Positions 34,778 through 43,985 of a stretch of DNA of 64,000 nt are shown one piece after another. The DNA comes from Litoribacter ruber. GTDB lineage: Bacteria > Bacteroidota > Bacteroidia > Cytophagales > Cyclobacteriaceae. Each line of letters starts with the position of its first letter. Position 1 is the first letter of the stretch. Both the position numbers and the translations under genes were made by a program. The stretch lies in NCBI RefSeq assembly GCF_018500185.1, contig NZ_JAHBGI010000004.1, positions 186,001 through 250,000 on the forward strand. The letters are read 5' to 3'. The notes beneath the pieces are model-generated. The model did no database searches and was not told where the DNA came from. It worked only from the letters and a program-made list of their open reading frames with translations.

Positions 34778-36421
34778 CTATTCGTCCCTTCTTATCGGGA
34801 TGTTTAACGGGATTTCCTGAATCAAATATGGCTGTATCATCTCATCGGTCGGGTATGGAAGTCTAATATCATACTCTTCGAAGTAATTGATTTCATCCTC
34901 CCTGTTTCGGAAGATAGGAGTCCTCCAGGCCATCATCATGTCCATAGTTGGGCGCTCGTCTTCCCGCCAAACAAAGCCCTCCAGGCGCTCATCCTCTTTT
35001 TTGAACAAATGGGGCGGTTTGAAATTGGCCTCCGGCTTGCCGGCATGGTTGATCCTTTGTATCTGCCCCTGCTGAAAATGCATCATAATACGTCCACAAA
35101 GCAGGTTGTTGAGCCCCTTTAGTAAAGTGTCCTTTTCCAGCGCATAATAGAGGGATTGCCCGTTGCCTTCTACGTCGAGTTTGTGCATTTCGCCGTCGAG
35201 AAAGAACCCGGTCATCTTTCGCCCTTTTATCTGGTTGAAGTTGGAGAGGGTGTCTTTGGTGATGGCAAAGGTATTCCTGCGCAGGTATGCGCGGTCAATG
35301 TTTTCATTGGCAATGGTAAAATGGATGCTGTCCGCTTTAATCTGGCTTTTGTCATTCCAAAGCAAGGGGTCATCATACAGGTAGATGGTGGAATCCGAAT
35401 AGATGTAGGCCAGGGAATCTGATCTTCCGGAGAGCTCCCCCTTGATCAACCTTACGTTTTTAAAGGCTGTCATGTACCGCTCGGCGTCTATCTCGCTGTC
35501 TTGGGAAATGAGCGTATCGGCAATCAGATACATGGTGTCTGCCTCGAAATATTTCATCACCAAGGCGTTGCCGTAAACTTTGGAATATTTCCGGTTTTCC
35601 CAATATTTGCCTTCTTCGCCGAAGACCTCCATTTTCCTTTCCTTGTTGTAAATGCTCACATTCCGCTGGGCTTCGTAATACTGCTCCTCCTCGTCAAAAT
35701 ACAGGATGTCCCCGGAAATAATACTGGTCTCATTTTCCACATCTCCCTCGTAGAACCTGAACTTCTTGTTTTGGGTGTCGTAAAAACTGCCTTTTCGGGC
35801 ATTGAGCTTGTCTCCTTCGATGGAGACGATGTTGGTGATGTCCACCGTCTCGGCGGTTTTTGGAATGGTGTAATAGAATAGGATGTTTGAACGCAGGGTA
35901 TAATCCGGATTTACCAGCTCCACGTCATCGGTAAAGGTAATTTTCTCAATCTGGGTTTCATAAACGCCCTTGTCGCTGGTCAGGACGTTCATATCATCGA
36001 TCACCCGGCCAAAGTTGAAATAATTGGCCACCCCGGTAGAGCGGTCGTAATCCAGGTAGTCGGTATAAAGGGTGGTTTCCTCATTTTTGAAAACCACATT
36101 GTTTCTAAGTTTGGCGATACGGGTATTCCCATCGTACTCGGCATAGCGGCTGGTGGTAGTCACAGGGTCCTGTTGATCCACGATGCGCACCTTCCCATAT
36201 AACCGGGCAAAATTGTCCTGGCTGTAGAAATGGGCCGAGTCGCAGTAGATAAGGGAATTCTGATGCTTCATCCTCACATCGCCGAGCAATCTCTCCACTC
36301 CTTTGCCACCGTAAAGGTTTTCGGCGTTCAGGATTTCAAGCTGGTTATTGCCTTGTGCCCAGGCTTGGGGCAGGGCGGCGAGGATTAATATACAGCAGAG
36401 GAATATATTCTTTATGATCAT
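34778..36421 (-). CDS. OstA-like (LptA/LptD-N domain) envelope protein
   Basis: A 547-residue protein with signal peptide (cleaved near AWAQ) and repeated OstA-type beta strands, for example LYGGKGVERLLGDVRMKHQNSLIYCDSAHFY, TRIAKLRNNVVFKNEETTLYTDYLDYD and SISGDILYFDEEE-like segments. These OstA repeats build the Lpt bridge that carries lipopolysaccharide; Bacteroidota have a long OstA-like family often annotated as organic solvent tolerance protein. The C-terminal part (LPYPTDEMIQPYLIQEIPLN) has no recognisable motif. It is divergent from tilS with 48 bases between the starts. Confidence 0.8.
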   Translation of the reverse strand: MIIKNIFLCCILILAALPQAWAQGNNQLEILNAENLYGGKGVERLLGDVRMKHQNSLIYCDSAHFYSQDNFARLYGKVRIVDQQDPVTTTSRYAEYDGNTRIAKLRNNVVFKNEETTLYTDYLDYDRSTGVANYFNFGRVIDDMNVLTSDKGVYETQIEKITFTDDVELVNPDYTLRSNILFYYTIPKTAETVDITNIVSIEGDKLNARKGSFYDTQNKKFRFYEGDVENETSIISGDILYFDEEEQYYEAQRNVSIYNKERKMEVFGEEGKYWENRKYSKVYGNALVMKYFEADTMYLIADTLISQDSEIDAERYMTAFKNVRLIKGELSGRSDSLAYIYSDSTIYLYDDPLLWNDKSQIKADSIHFTIANENIDRAYLRRNTFAITKDTLSNFNQIKGRKMTGFFLDGEMHKLDVEGNGQSLYYALEKDTLLKGLNNLLCGRIMMHFQQGQIQRINHAGKPEANFKPPHLFKKEDERLEGFVWREDERPTMDMMMAWRTPIFRNREDEINYFEEYDIRLPYPTDEMIQPYLIQEIPLNIPIRRDE

Positions 36422-36469
36422 TTCTTGAGACTAAACGCCAAATTTAATAGAAAATGGTATTTTTGGTTT

Positions 36470-37798
36470 ATGCTTGACCATTTTATCCGTCATATACGGG
36501 AAAAAAACCTTTTGGATTCCAACAAAACCTATCTTATTGCTATAAGTGGCGGGTTGGATTCCGTAGTTTTAACCTACCTAATGCAAATGGCCAAAATAAA
36601 ATTCATTTTGGCCCATTGTAATTTTGGCCTTCGGGGAAAGGAAAGCGACGGTGACGAGCAGTTCGTCAGGGATTTTGCCGCCAAATTGGGAAAAGAAATA
36701 TTTGTGCAGCATTTCAACACAAAGGGCTACGCATACGAAAACGGCATTTCCACCCAGATGGCCGCCAGGGATCTCAGATATGGCTGGTTTGATTCCCTAG
36801 TCGAAGAGCAAAAACTGGCCGGTACGGTCGTTGCCCACCATTTGGACGACCAAGTGGAAACCATCATGCTGAACTTGCTACGGGGGACGGGGATTGAAGG
36901 GCTTTATGGAATGGCTGAAGTAAAAGGTGAATTGATTAGGCCACTTCTGGCTTTTTCCAAACAGCAATTACTGGACTTCGCCCAGCAGGAAGGCCTTTCT
37001 TGGAGGGAGGACAGTTCCAATCAGGACAGCGACTATAAAAGGAATTTCTTGAGGAATAAAGTGCTGCCATTGCTGACAGAGGAAGATCCTGCTGCCATGG
37101 AAGTAATGATCAGGAGTTTCGGAAGGGTGAAAGATACCGGTAGGGCCTATTTTCATTTTCAAAATGAATGGCTGAAGGGTCACTTGCAAAGTGAAGGGGC
37201 GTTCCAAAAGTTGTCCATACCTGACTTGCTGAAGATCCCTGGATTTAAAAGTGTGCTTTTTTACTGGTTAAGGGATTTTGGGTTCAATTATTTTCAGGTA
37301 GAAGATTTGGCCCAGGCTATACGCAATAGAAATACCGGGGGGAGTTTCCATTCTTCGCAAGCGGTTTTGAATATCGATAGGGAGTTTTTGATCCTTGGCA
37401 AAAAACGAGAAAGCTCGAAGGAAAGCCAGCTTATTGCAGCCTCCGACCAGGGTTTTGAGATAAATGGAGAGATGTTTGAAATGTCGCTTACACCTTTCAC
37501 CCAGCTGGATACCAGGCCCAGCAGCGGGATGTTTGACCTGGATAAGGTTGAATTTCCTCTGGAGTTGAGAAACTGGCGGGAAGGGGAGAGATTTAGACCC
37601 TTGGGCATGAAGAATTTTAAGAAAATCAGTGATTTTTTAATAGATTTGAAAGTTCCCCTTATTTACAAAAGTCAGGTAAAAGTACTGTGCTCCCGTGGGG
37701 AGGTCATGTGGGTGGTAGGTTACCGTGTGGATGACCGCTACAAAGTTGAAAAAGGGAGCAAAACTGTATTGCACATCAAAAAAACTGAAAAAGAGTAA
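36470..37798 (+). CDS. tilS: tRNA(Ile)-lysidine synthetase
   Basis: A 442-residue N-type ATP pyrophosphatase that adds lysine to C34 of the tRNA-Ile (CAU) anticodon, so that AUA codons are read as Ile. The PP-loop is AISGGLDSVVLTYL, followed by LAHCNFGLRGKESDGDE and VVAHHLDDQVETIMLNLLRGTG; the C-terminal TilS_C part holds LRNWREGERFRPLGM. I chose the ATG at 36470 (MLDHFIRHI); a TTG 45 bases upstream adds an unlikely extension. It is divergent from the OstA-like gene, and an exact -7 match (TATTTTTG, 36458-36465) overlaps this short region. The next gene begins 2 bases after the stop. Confidence 0.95.
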   Translation: MLDHFIRHIREKNLLDSNKTYLIAISGGLDSVVLTYLMQMAKIKFILAHCNFGLRGKESDGDEQFVRDFAAKLGKEIFVQHFNTKGYAYENGISTQMAARDLRYGWFDSLVEEQKLAGTVVAHHLDDQVETIMLNLLRGTGIEGLYGMAEVKGELIRPLLAFSKQQLLDFAQQEGLSWREDSSNQDSDYKRNFLRNKVLPLLTEEDPAAMEVMIRSFGRVKDTGRAYFHFQNEWLKGHLQSEGAFQKLSIPDLLKIPGFKSVLFYWLRDFGFNYFQVEDLAQAIRNRNTGGSFHSSQAVLNIDREFLILGKKRESSKESQLIAASDQGFEINGEMFEMSLTPFTQLDTRPSSGMFDLDKVEFPLELRNWREGERFRPLGMKNFKKISDFLIDLKVPLIYKSQVKVLCSRGEVMWVVGYRVDDRYKVEKGSKTVLHIKKTEKE

Positions 37799-37800
37799 CC

Positions 37801-38316
37801 ATGCTAAACCCGTTTAAGAAAAAATACACCGAGTCTGAGTTGGAAGTTTTTGACTTTTTGTCCAACGTTCGCTACTTTGAAGGGTTGAGTCATAGTGAAT
37901 TGGAGCGATTTCTGCCGGCTATCCATTACCGCAAGTATGTGAAGGATGAAGTGGTTTTTTTCAGCAATGACCCGAGCGGGGCAATTTATATCATCAAGCA
38001 GGGTAAGGTTAAGCTGACCATTGATATCAAGGATGACTTTGAGACCATCATGAATCTGGAGGAGCCTGCCTGTTTTGGGGAAAATGCCCTCCTGGAGGAT
38101 AAAAAGCGGCTCTATACGGCAATCATTGCCTCTGAGCAGGCCGAACTGATGGTGTTTCCTAGCTATGCGATCCAAGAGGTTTTTGCCAACAACTCACAGA
38201 TAAAATCGAAAATGATTACCTCTTTGGCAGAATACTATAATGACAACAATTTAAGGATGTTCAAATCCTACAAATCTTCCTTTGGCTTTTTTAATCTTTC
38301 CCAAATGTTTGAGTGA
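37801..38316 (+). CDS. Cyclic nucleotide-binding-fold protein without HTH
   Basis: A 171-residue protein with a single CRP-type cyclic nucleotide-binding fold (about residues 25-130; landmarks FEGLSHSELERFLPAI, DPSGAIYIIKQGKVKLTI, CFGENALLEDKKRLYTAIIASEQAEL). The phosphate-binding cassette is altered: the Arg stands two residues before the Thr-Ala where CRP has Arg-Ser-Ala directly, so nucleotide binding is uncertain. No DNA-binding helix-turn-helix follows; the tail is short and ends in SSFGFFNLSQMFE. It is therefore not a classical transcription factor. It starts 2 bases after tilS and is co-transcribed with it. Role unknown. Confidence 0.75.
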   Translation: MLNPFKKKYTESELEVFDFLSNVRYFEGLSHSELERFLPAIHYRKYVKDEVVFFSNDPSGAIYIIKQGKVKLTIDIKDDFETIMNLEEPACFGENALLEDKKRLYTAIIASEQAELMVFPSYAIQEVFANNSQIKSKMITSLAEYYNDNNLRMFKSYKSSFGFFNLSQMFE

Positions 38317-38467
38317 TGATTTCTGTTTTGAAGAGAAAATGTTTTTTCATTTAAAAGTAAGGCACTTATCCGCCAACTATTCTTCTGAAAACTTTAAAAA
38401 GCAGGCATTCTTTAATATCTTAGCGGAGCATTTCAAGTTTTTAACAAATTAATCCATAACATATAAT

Positions 38468-39406
38468 ATGACTAAAGTAACCGTAGTTGGAGCTGGTAAT
38501 GTTGGTGCAACCTGTGCCGATGTATTGGCTTATAGAGAAATTGCCGAAGAAATCGTATTGGTAGATATCAAAGAAGGCGTTGCGGAAGGCAAGGCTTTGG
38601 ATATTTGGCAGAAAGCTCCTATCAATGTCTATGATAGCAGGACTGTAGGAAGCACGAATGATTATAGCAAAACTGCTAACTCTGATGTGGTGGTAATCAC
38701 TTCAGGTCTTCCTAGAAAACCGGGGATGACCAGAGATGATTTGATCGAAACCAATGCCGGTATTGTGAAGTCTGTAACCGAAAATGTGATCAAGCATTCT
38801 CCAGATGCCATCATCATCGTGGTTTCCAATCCTTTGGACGTGATGACTTACCAGGCTCACATCACTTCAAATATGCCAAGAACAAAAGTGATGGGTATGG
38901 CAGGTATCTTGGATACTGCCCGTTACAGAGCTTTTATCGCTGAAGAATTGAACATTTCACCAAAAGAAATCCAGGCGATCCTAATGGGTGGTCACGGCGA
39001 TACCATGGTGCCTCTTCCTAGATACACTACAGTTGCCGGAATCCCGGTTACGGAATTGATCGCAAAAGATAAATTGGATGCCATCATCGAAAGAACCAAG
39101 TTTGGTGGCGGTGAATTGGTGAAATTGATGGGTACTTCTGCATGGTATGCGCCAGGTTCTGCTGCCGCCCAGATGGTGGAATCAATCGTCAAAAACCAAA
39201 AAAGAGTATTCCCGGTTTGTATCAAGCTTGACGGCGAGTACGGGATCGATGACTGCTACCTAGGTGTACCAGTGATCTTGGGTAAAAACGGTATCGAGAA
39301 AGTAATCGAACTTGACCTGAACGAAGACGAGAAAGCGCTTTTGGAAACTTCTAGAACTCACGTGAAAGAAGTGATGGAGGTGTTGGACAATTTGGCTAAG
39401 AAATAA
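38468..39406 (+). CDS. mdh: Malate dehydrogenase (LDH-like type)
   Basis: A 312-residue NAD-dependent dehydrogenase of the citric acid cycle. The Rossmann glycines are in VVGAGNVGATCADVL; the active-site loop LPRKPGMTRDDLIETN has Arg83 and Arg89 (the Arg, not Gln, selects malate over lactate); the catalytic His176 is in MGGHGDTMVPL, with Arg152 in LDTARYR. The gene uses AGA for nearly all arginines and favours common codons, like rpsA, a sign of high expression. A terminator follows about 25 bases downstream. Confidence 0.95.
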   Translation: MTKVTVVGAGNVGATCADVLAYREIAEEIVLVDIKEGVAEGKALDIWQKAPINVYDSRTVGSTNDYSKTANSDVVVITSGLPRKPGMTRDDLIETNAGIVKSVTENVIKHSPDAIIIVVSNPLDVMTYQAHITSNMPRTKVMGMAGILDTARYRAFIAEELNISPKEIQAILMGGHGDTMVPLPRYTTVAGIPVTELIAKDKLDAIIERTKFGGGELVKLMGTSAWYAPGSAAAQMVESIVKNQKRVFPVCIKLDGEYGIDDCYLGVPVILGKNGIEKVIELDLNEDEKALLETSRTHVKEVMEVLDNLAKK

Positions 39407-39430
39407 GGTCAAATTCCTATAAATTAATGG

Positions 39431-39458
39431 ATTCCCGGCCGATTAGGTCGGGAATTTT
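39431..39458 (+). terminator. Terminator after mdh
   Basis: ATTCCCGGCC (39431-39440) and GGTCGGGAAT (39446-39455) form a 10-bp stem with one G-U pair and loop GATTA. A T-rich tail (TTTTATTTATTT) follows. It fits an intrinsic terminator of mdh. Confidence 0.8.
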
Positions 39459-39534
39459 TATTTATTTGCAGCTGGGTATAATTTCAGAGGCTTTTCCCAG
39501 TTTTAATTTCACAGAATCCTAACCTTTCCTACCA

Positions 39535-42249
39535 GTGAAAACTGCCAAGTTGCTGCTTGCTTTTTGTCTTTTGGTCATCGTTGCCGGCGGTGTCTTTTAC
39601 GTTGGTTTTTCAAGCCACAAAAAGAACTACCGCTTTGAGGAACTTGTCCCCGCAGATGCCATCTTGCTTTATGAGTCCACTGACCCCATCCATGCCTGGA
39701 ACCAACTTGTGGATCAGCCCATATGGGCAAGACTTTCCGAAATAGAATCACTCAAGAAACTTGAATCCCAACTCGTGTCCTTGGACAGCCTCTTGGGTGG
39801 TGGTGGACAACTGGACCGCTCGCTGAAAGGGAGCCAACTCGGGCTTTCCCTACATGCCGTGGGTAGGGAGGATTTGGGCGTGCTCTTCGGGCTTGCCTTC
39901 AAAAACACCAGTGACCGTGAAAAATTCCTTTCCAATCTCGAAGACAGCTTTTTGGAAAATATCACCAAAAATTCCCGCGCCTATAGCGGAGTGAGGATTT
40001 TTGAGCATAGGCTGGAAGAGGACAGGACCATTTCCCTGGCATTTATCAATAATACCTTGGTAGCCAGCTATACCTCATTTTTGGTAGAAGATGCCATCAG
40101 GCGGGCCCGTTCCAGTGAGCAAAAAAGCTTTAAAGAAGAATTCAGCGAATTGTATGACTCCAAAGCTACAGCTGATGGCGCTGGTTTGTTGAGGCTAGGG
40201 ACGCCCGGACTGGCTAGGCTTATCCAAGCCGTAAACCGTGATGGAAGTATGGATGTGGTAGAGGTGTTTCAAAAGAACAAGATGTCCGCCAACCTGAATG
40301 TGAGTTTCAGCGACGGTGCCATCAATCTTCATGGGCTGAGCTTGTATCAGGGAGGAAACAAGGTGAAATTCCCAAGGCTGGAAGGCAATAGGCAACATGT
40401 ATTTGGTGCTATCACACCAAACCGCACGGCACTTTTTACCCAATATAAAGTAAATGATCCCCGACAGATCCATGATATTTCTAACAAGGCATTTGATGCA
40501 AAAAGTACGCTGGCGGGGGATATAGATAAGAGCTTTTCGAAAGAGCAATTCTTCCAGAATCTTACCGGTGAAGTGGCTTTTCTTCATATGGAGGAGACTG
40601 GTGTAGGTTCAGGTGATAAAATATTACTGTTGAAAACAAAGGAAATGCCCGTTCAGCTCCAGCACCTGAAGGATTTTTCGGCTACAAATTCCGTTAGCAG
40701 TGTATATGACTATCATAGAAATAAGGAAATCTTCGCTATTCGGGATGAGGAGTTTCCGGCTCATCTTTTCGAGGGACAATTCATAGGGTTCCCAAACACC
40801 TTCGTGACCTTTCATGAAGACGTTCTGGTTTGGGGCAATAATATCCAAGCCGTACGCAGGTTTTTGGATGATCTGGAGAATGATAATACCTGGGGCAAAA
40901 CCTTGTCCCAGAAAAGGATAATGGAAGCTGTGGATAAAAGCTACGGTTATAACTTTGTGGCCAATGTTCAGCGGGTTTGGAATGGCCTGCTTCACCACGC
41001 ATCCCCTTCTTGGTCATCCACCCTTCAGAAATTCGCCCCCCAGATCAAGGCCTTCGACGTACTTTCCGTTAAGCTGGAGGACAAAGGAAAAAACCAAGAC
41101 ATACAGATTCAGTTGGGATATGGTTTGGCACCCGTCAGGGCAAGTAAGGATATATTCTTGGAGGAAAACCTGTCTGTTACTTTTAATGCAGACCTAACCT
41201 ACGGACCCAAAGTCCAACGTAATTTCACGGACGGCAACGTGGAATTTTTGGTGCAGGATGAATGGGACAGGGTGCATTTGGTAACCCATGATGGGGATTT
41301 GGTCTTCAGCCAGCGGATTGATGGCCCAATCAAGACGGAGATTTTCCAGATGGATTATTATAAAAACGGAAAGCTCCAGATGGTTTTCGCCACAGATAGA
41401 TACATATATGGACTGGACCGTCTTGGCAATCCTTTGCCCAATTTTCCCTTTGAGCTTCCCAATGCCCAAGCGATTCAATTCGTCAACCTTTTGGATTATG
41501 AAAACACTCGGGATTACAGGATATTTGCATCCTCTACAAGTGGGGGGCTATACCTTTTTGACAAGCATGGTGAGATTTTAGACGGCTGGTCACCCAGAAA
41601 TACCTCTGGGCCCTTGTCCAGCAAACCAGCTCATCACACCATTCCAGCTATGGGGGATTTTATGGTGGCTTTGAATCAAAACGGACAATTGCATATGTTC
41701 AATAGAAAAGGGGAAAACCAATTTGGGGAGCCTCTGCAACTGGGTTCGGGTGTGAATACTAATTATGTCCTTCAGCAGCGCGGCCGGACATCTGAAAGCC
41801 AATTGGTCACCGTCACCGATGAGGGTGAGGTGATCCGGGTGAACTTTAAAGGGGAATTTACCGACCGAAAACAACTTCTAAGACCCGACAGAAGCAGTTC
41901 CTTTCATTTGGTGAAAGACCAGGCGGCTGACCGATATTTATTTGTGGTGCATGATTACAACAAGGTGACGGTGATGGATACCGAAACCAATGTGCTGTTT
42001 GAGAAAAACCTTTCCTCGCCAGAATTGAAGTTTCAACTGTTTTCTTTTGGAGGGGATAAGAATATCTTTGTGGTCATCGATGGAAATCAGGAATTCATCT
42101 ACCTGTATAACTTAAAGGGGGAACTGTTGAACACCAAGCCGTTGAGTGGAGGCAGTCCCGTCGATATCCGTTTTTCATCGAGCCGAAACGAATACAGGAT
42201 CTATAATATCCACGAAAAAACATTCTTCGAATTTAGAATGCCGTACTAA
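39535..42249 (+). CDS. Large membrane-anchored protein with propeller-like C-terminus
   Basis: A 904-residue protein I cannot assign firmly. It begins at GTG (39535) and has an N-terminal anchor (LLLAFCLLVIVAGGVFYVG), leaving the rest in the periplasm. The first part (YRFEELVPADAILLYESTDPIHAWNQL, then a mixed alpha/beta domain to about residue 500) resembles DUF3352-type proteins. From about residue 560 onward there is a string of repeated beta units of the form h-h-h-(F/D)-x-x-G-x-x-L/I, for example DRLGNPLPNFPFELP, FDKHGEILDGW, FNRKGENQFGEPLQ, YNLKGELLNTKPL, each preceded by a hydrophobic strand, suggesting a beta-propeller. The next gene, an MscS channel, follows 25 bases later, so they may be co-transcribed. 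Confidence 0.6.
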   Translation: MKTAKLLLAFCLLVIVAGGVFYVGFSSHKKNYRFEELVPADAILLYESTDPIHAWNQLVDQPIWARLSEIESLKKLESQLVSLDSLLGGGGQLDRSLKGSQLGLSLHAVGREDLGVLFGLAFKNTSDREKFLSNLEDSFLENITKNSRAYSGVRIFEHRLEEDRTISLAFINNTLVASYTSFLVEDAIRRARSSEQKSFKEEFSELYDSKATADGAGLLRLGTPGLARLIQAVNRDGSMDVVEVFQKNKMSANLNVSFSDGAINLHGLSLYQGGNKVKFPRLEGNRQHVFGAITPNRTALFTQYKVNDPRQIHDISNKAFDAKSTLAGDIDKSFSKEQFFQNLTGEVAFLHMEETGVGSGDKILLLKTKEMPVQLQHLKDFSATNSVSSVYDYHRNKEIFAIRDEEFPAHLFEGQFIGFPNTFVTFHEDVLVWGNNIQAVRRFLDDLENDNTWGKTLSQKRIMEAVDKSYGYNFVANVQRVWNGLLHHASPSWSSTLQKFAPQIKAFDVLSVKLEDKGKNQDIQIQLGYGLAPVRASKDIFLEENLSVTFNADLTYGPKVQRNFTDGNVEFLVQDEWDRVHLVTHDGDLVFSQRIDGPIKTEIFQMDYYKNGKLQMVFATDRYIYGLDRLGNPLPNFPFELPNAQAIQFVNLLDYENTRDYRIFASSTSGGLYLFDKHGEILDGWSPRNTSGPLSSKPAHHTIPAMGDFMVALNQNGQLHMFNRKGENQFGEPLQLGSGVNTNYVLQQRGRTSESQLVTVTDEGEVIRVNFKGEFTDRKQLLRPDRSSSFHLVKDQAADRYLFVVHDYNKVTVMDTETNVLFEKNLSSPELKFQLFSFGGDKNIFVVIDGNQEFIYLYNLKGELLNTKPLSGGSPVDIRFSSSRNEYRIYNIHEKTFFEFRMPY

Positions 42250-42274
42250 GGCAGTTGCCTAAAAGAATTAAGTA

Positions 42275-43939
42275 ATGAGATTATTGAAATGTTTGCTTTT
42301 CAGTCTGATTGTATCAGCATTGATTGTGCATCAAGGACAGGGGCAGGTATTTTCCGATCAGTCCATGTTGCCGGTGGACCCGGCAGAATATGACAACTTA
42401 TCTACTCCTTATAATACCACGCTGACGTTTTTATATAACCTGCAGCAGGATACATTCCGGCCGGAGGTTGCGGCAAGAGCTTTGGAAACGGGTAGCGTAC
42501 CGCATAAGGACGCCCAAGATTTGGCCATTAAGCTAAAGCAGATTTTTGATGGAAACGGTGTGCTGGTAAGGATGGGAGAAATCCCAACACAAGCTGATTT
42601 CCGAGACAGCCTGCATAACCAAGAAGCAAAGTTCTTTTTTGATACCCACCGCTTACCAAGGGTTTTCCTGGAAAAGGTGGACGACGAATGGAAGTTTTCC
42701 CGCTTCACGGTCGAGCATATCGAGGAGCTACATGCGGAGACCTATCCTTTGGGCACAGCAACTTTACTGAATGTACTTCCCCAATTAGGCGAAAAACAGT
42801 ATGTTGGCTTGCAGCTTTGGCAATTGATAGGCCTATTCCTTCTCATCCTGTTGATTTTTACAGCCCACAAAGCATTCACCTTTATTGTGGATAGGGTGCT
42901 TTTCTTTGTGTTGCAGAAATCAGGTTATGGGGAAGTAGCCGAAAAATACCTGCTGCCCGTAGCCAGGTTAGTGAGTATTTATTTGATTGTGGTGCTGTTG
43001 GCGATCTTTATCCGAGTCCTACAGTTGCCAATAGAGGTGGTTTCATGGGTGGTACTGCTGCTGAATGCTGCCAAGCCTTTCATTGTAACTATTATTTTCT
43101 ACAAGCTGGTAGATATTATTTCGCTCTATCTGGAGAAGTTGGCTCTTAAGACGGAGTCTACGCTGGATGACCAGCTGGTTCCTTTGGTTCGAAAAACCAT
43201 GAAGGCCTTTGTGGTGGTCATCGGGGTCTTGTTTATTTTGAAAGATGGCCTTCAGGTGGATATTGTGCCGTTCCTTACAGGTTTGTCCATTGGTGGTTTG
43301 GCTTTTGCCCTTGCCGCGCAGGATACCATCAAAAACTTCTTCGGATCGGTGATGATTTTTATCGACAAGCCTTTTCAGGTGGGGGATTGGATCAGCAGCG
43401 GGGATATTGACGGGACTGTGGAGGAAGTCGGTTTCCGCTCTACCCGCGTGAGGACCTTCCGGAATTCCCTGGTATATGTCCCTAACGGAAAACTGGCCGA
43501 TATGACCATTGACAACCATGGGCTTAGGAAGTACCGCAGGTTTAATACTACCCTGACCATTACCTACGACACTCCGCCTGAGCTGGTGGATATGTTTGTG
43601 CAGGGATTGAGGGAGATGGTGGTCAAGCATCCATCTACACGAAAAGATTACTATAACATTTACTTCAACAACCTTTCAGCCTATAGTCTTGATGTGATGT
43701 TCTATGTGTTTTTTGAAGTGGGCACCTGGCAGGAGGAATTGCAGGGCAGACATGACCTGTTGATCCAGACGGTGAAGTTGGCCAACAAAATCGGGGTAAG
43801 GTTCGCCTTCCCTACGCAGACTTTGCATATGGAGACCTTCCCTGAGAAAAAAGGCTTTACGCCAACCTACGAAGGGGACAACTCCAAGTATCAGCAGAAA
43901 TTGAATGAGTTTATCCAGACGGAGTTGAATAAGAATTGA
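42275..43939 (+). CDS. MscS-family mechanosensitive channel
   Basis: A 554-residue protein with signal peptide (LLFSLIVSALIVHQGQG), a periplasmic domain (about residues 25-180), four membrane segments (LIGLFLLILLIFTAHKAFTF; VARLVSIYLIVVLLAIFI; VVSWVVLLLNAAKPFIVTIIF; FVVVIGVLFILKDGL), and the MscS core: pore helix FLTGLSIGGLAFALAAQDTIKNFFGSVMIF with Ala/Gly packing, then the beta domain FQVGDWISSGDIDGTVEEVGFRSTRVRTFRNSLVYVPNGKLADMTIDN. It should open on membrane tension during osmotic shock. The large periplasmic N-terminus resembles longer MscS types such as YbiO/YjeP. Confidence 0.9.
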   Translation: MRLLKCLLFSLIVSALIVHQGQGQVFSDQSMLPVDPAEYDNLSTPYNTTLTFLYNLQQDTFRPEVAARALETGSVPHKDAQDLAIKLKQIFDGNGVLVRMGEIPTQADFRDSLHNQEAKFFFDTHRLPRVFLEKVDDEWKFSRFTVEHIEELHAETYPLGTATLLNVLPQLGEKQYVGLQLWQLIGLFLLILLIFTAHKAFTFIVDRVLFFVLQKSGYGEVAEKYLLPVARLVSIYLIVVLLAIFIRVLQLPIEVVSWVVLLLNAAKPFIVTIIFYKLVDIISLYLEKLALKTESTLDDQLVPLVRKTMKAFVVVIGVLFILKDGLQVDIVPFLTGLSIGGLAFALAAQDTIKNFFGSVMIFIDKPFQVGDWISSGDIDGTVEEVGFRSTRVRTFRNSLVYVPNGKLADMTIDNHGLRKYRRFNTTLTITYDTPPELVDMFVQGLREMVVKHPSTRKDYYNIYFNNLSAYSLDVMFYVFFEVGTWQEELQGRHDLLIQTVKLANKIGVRFAFPTQTLHMETFPEKKGFTPTYEGDNSKYQQKLNEFIQTELNKN

Positions 43940-43985
43940 GGAGGAGCTCTGTGAAACTCCGTGCCCCTTTTAAATCCCTAGCCTG

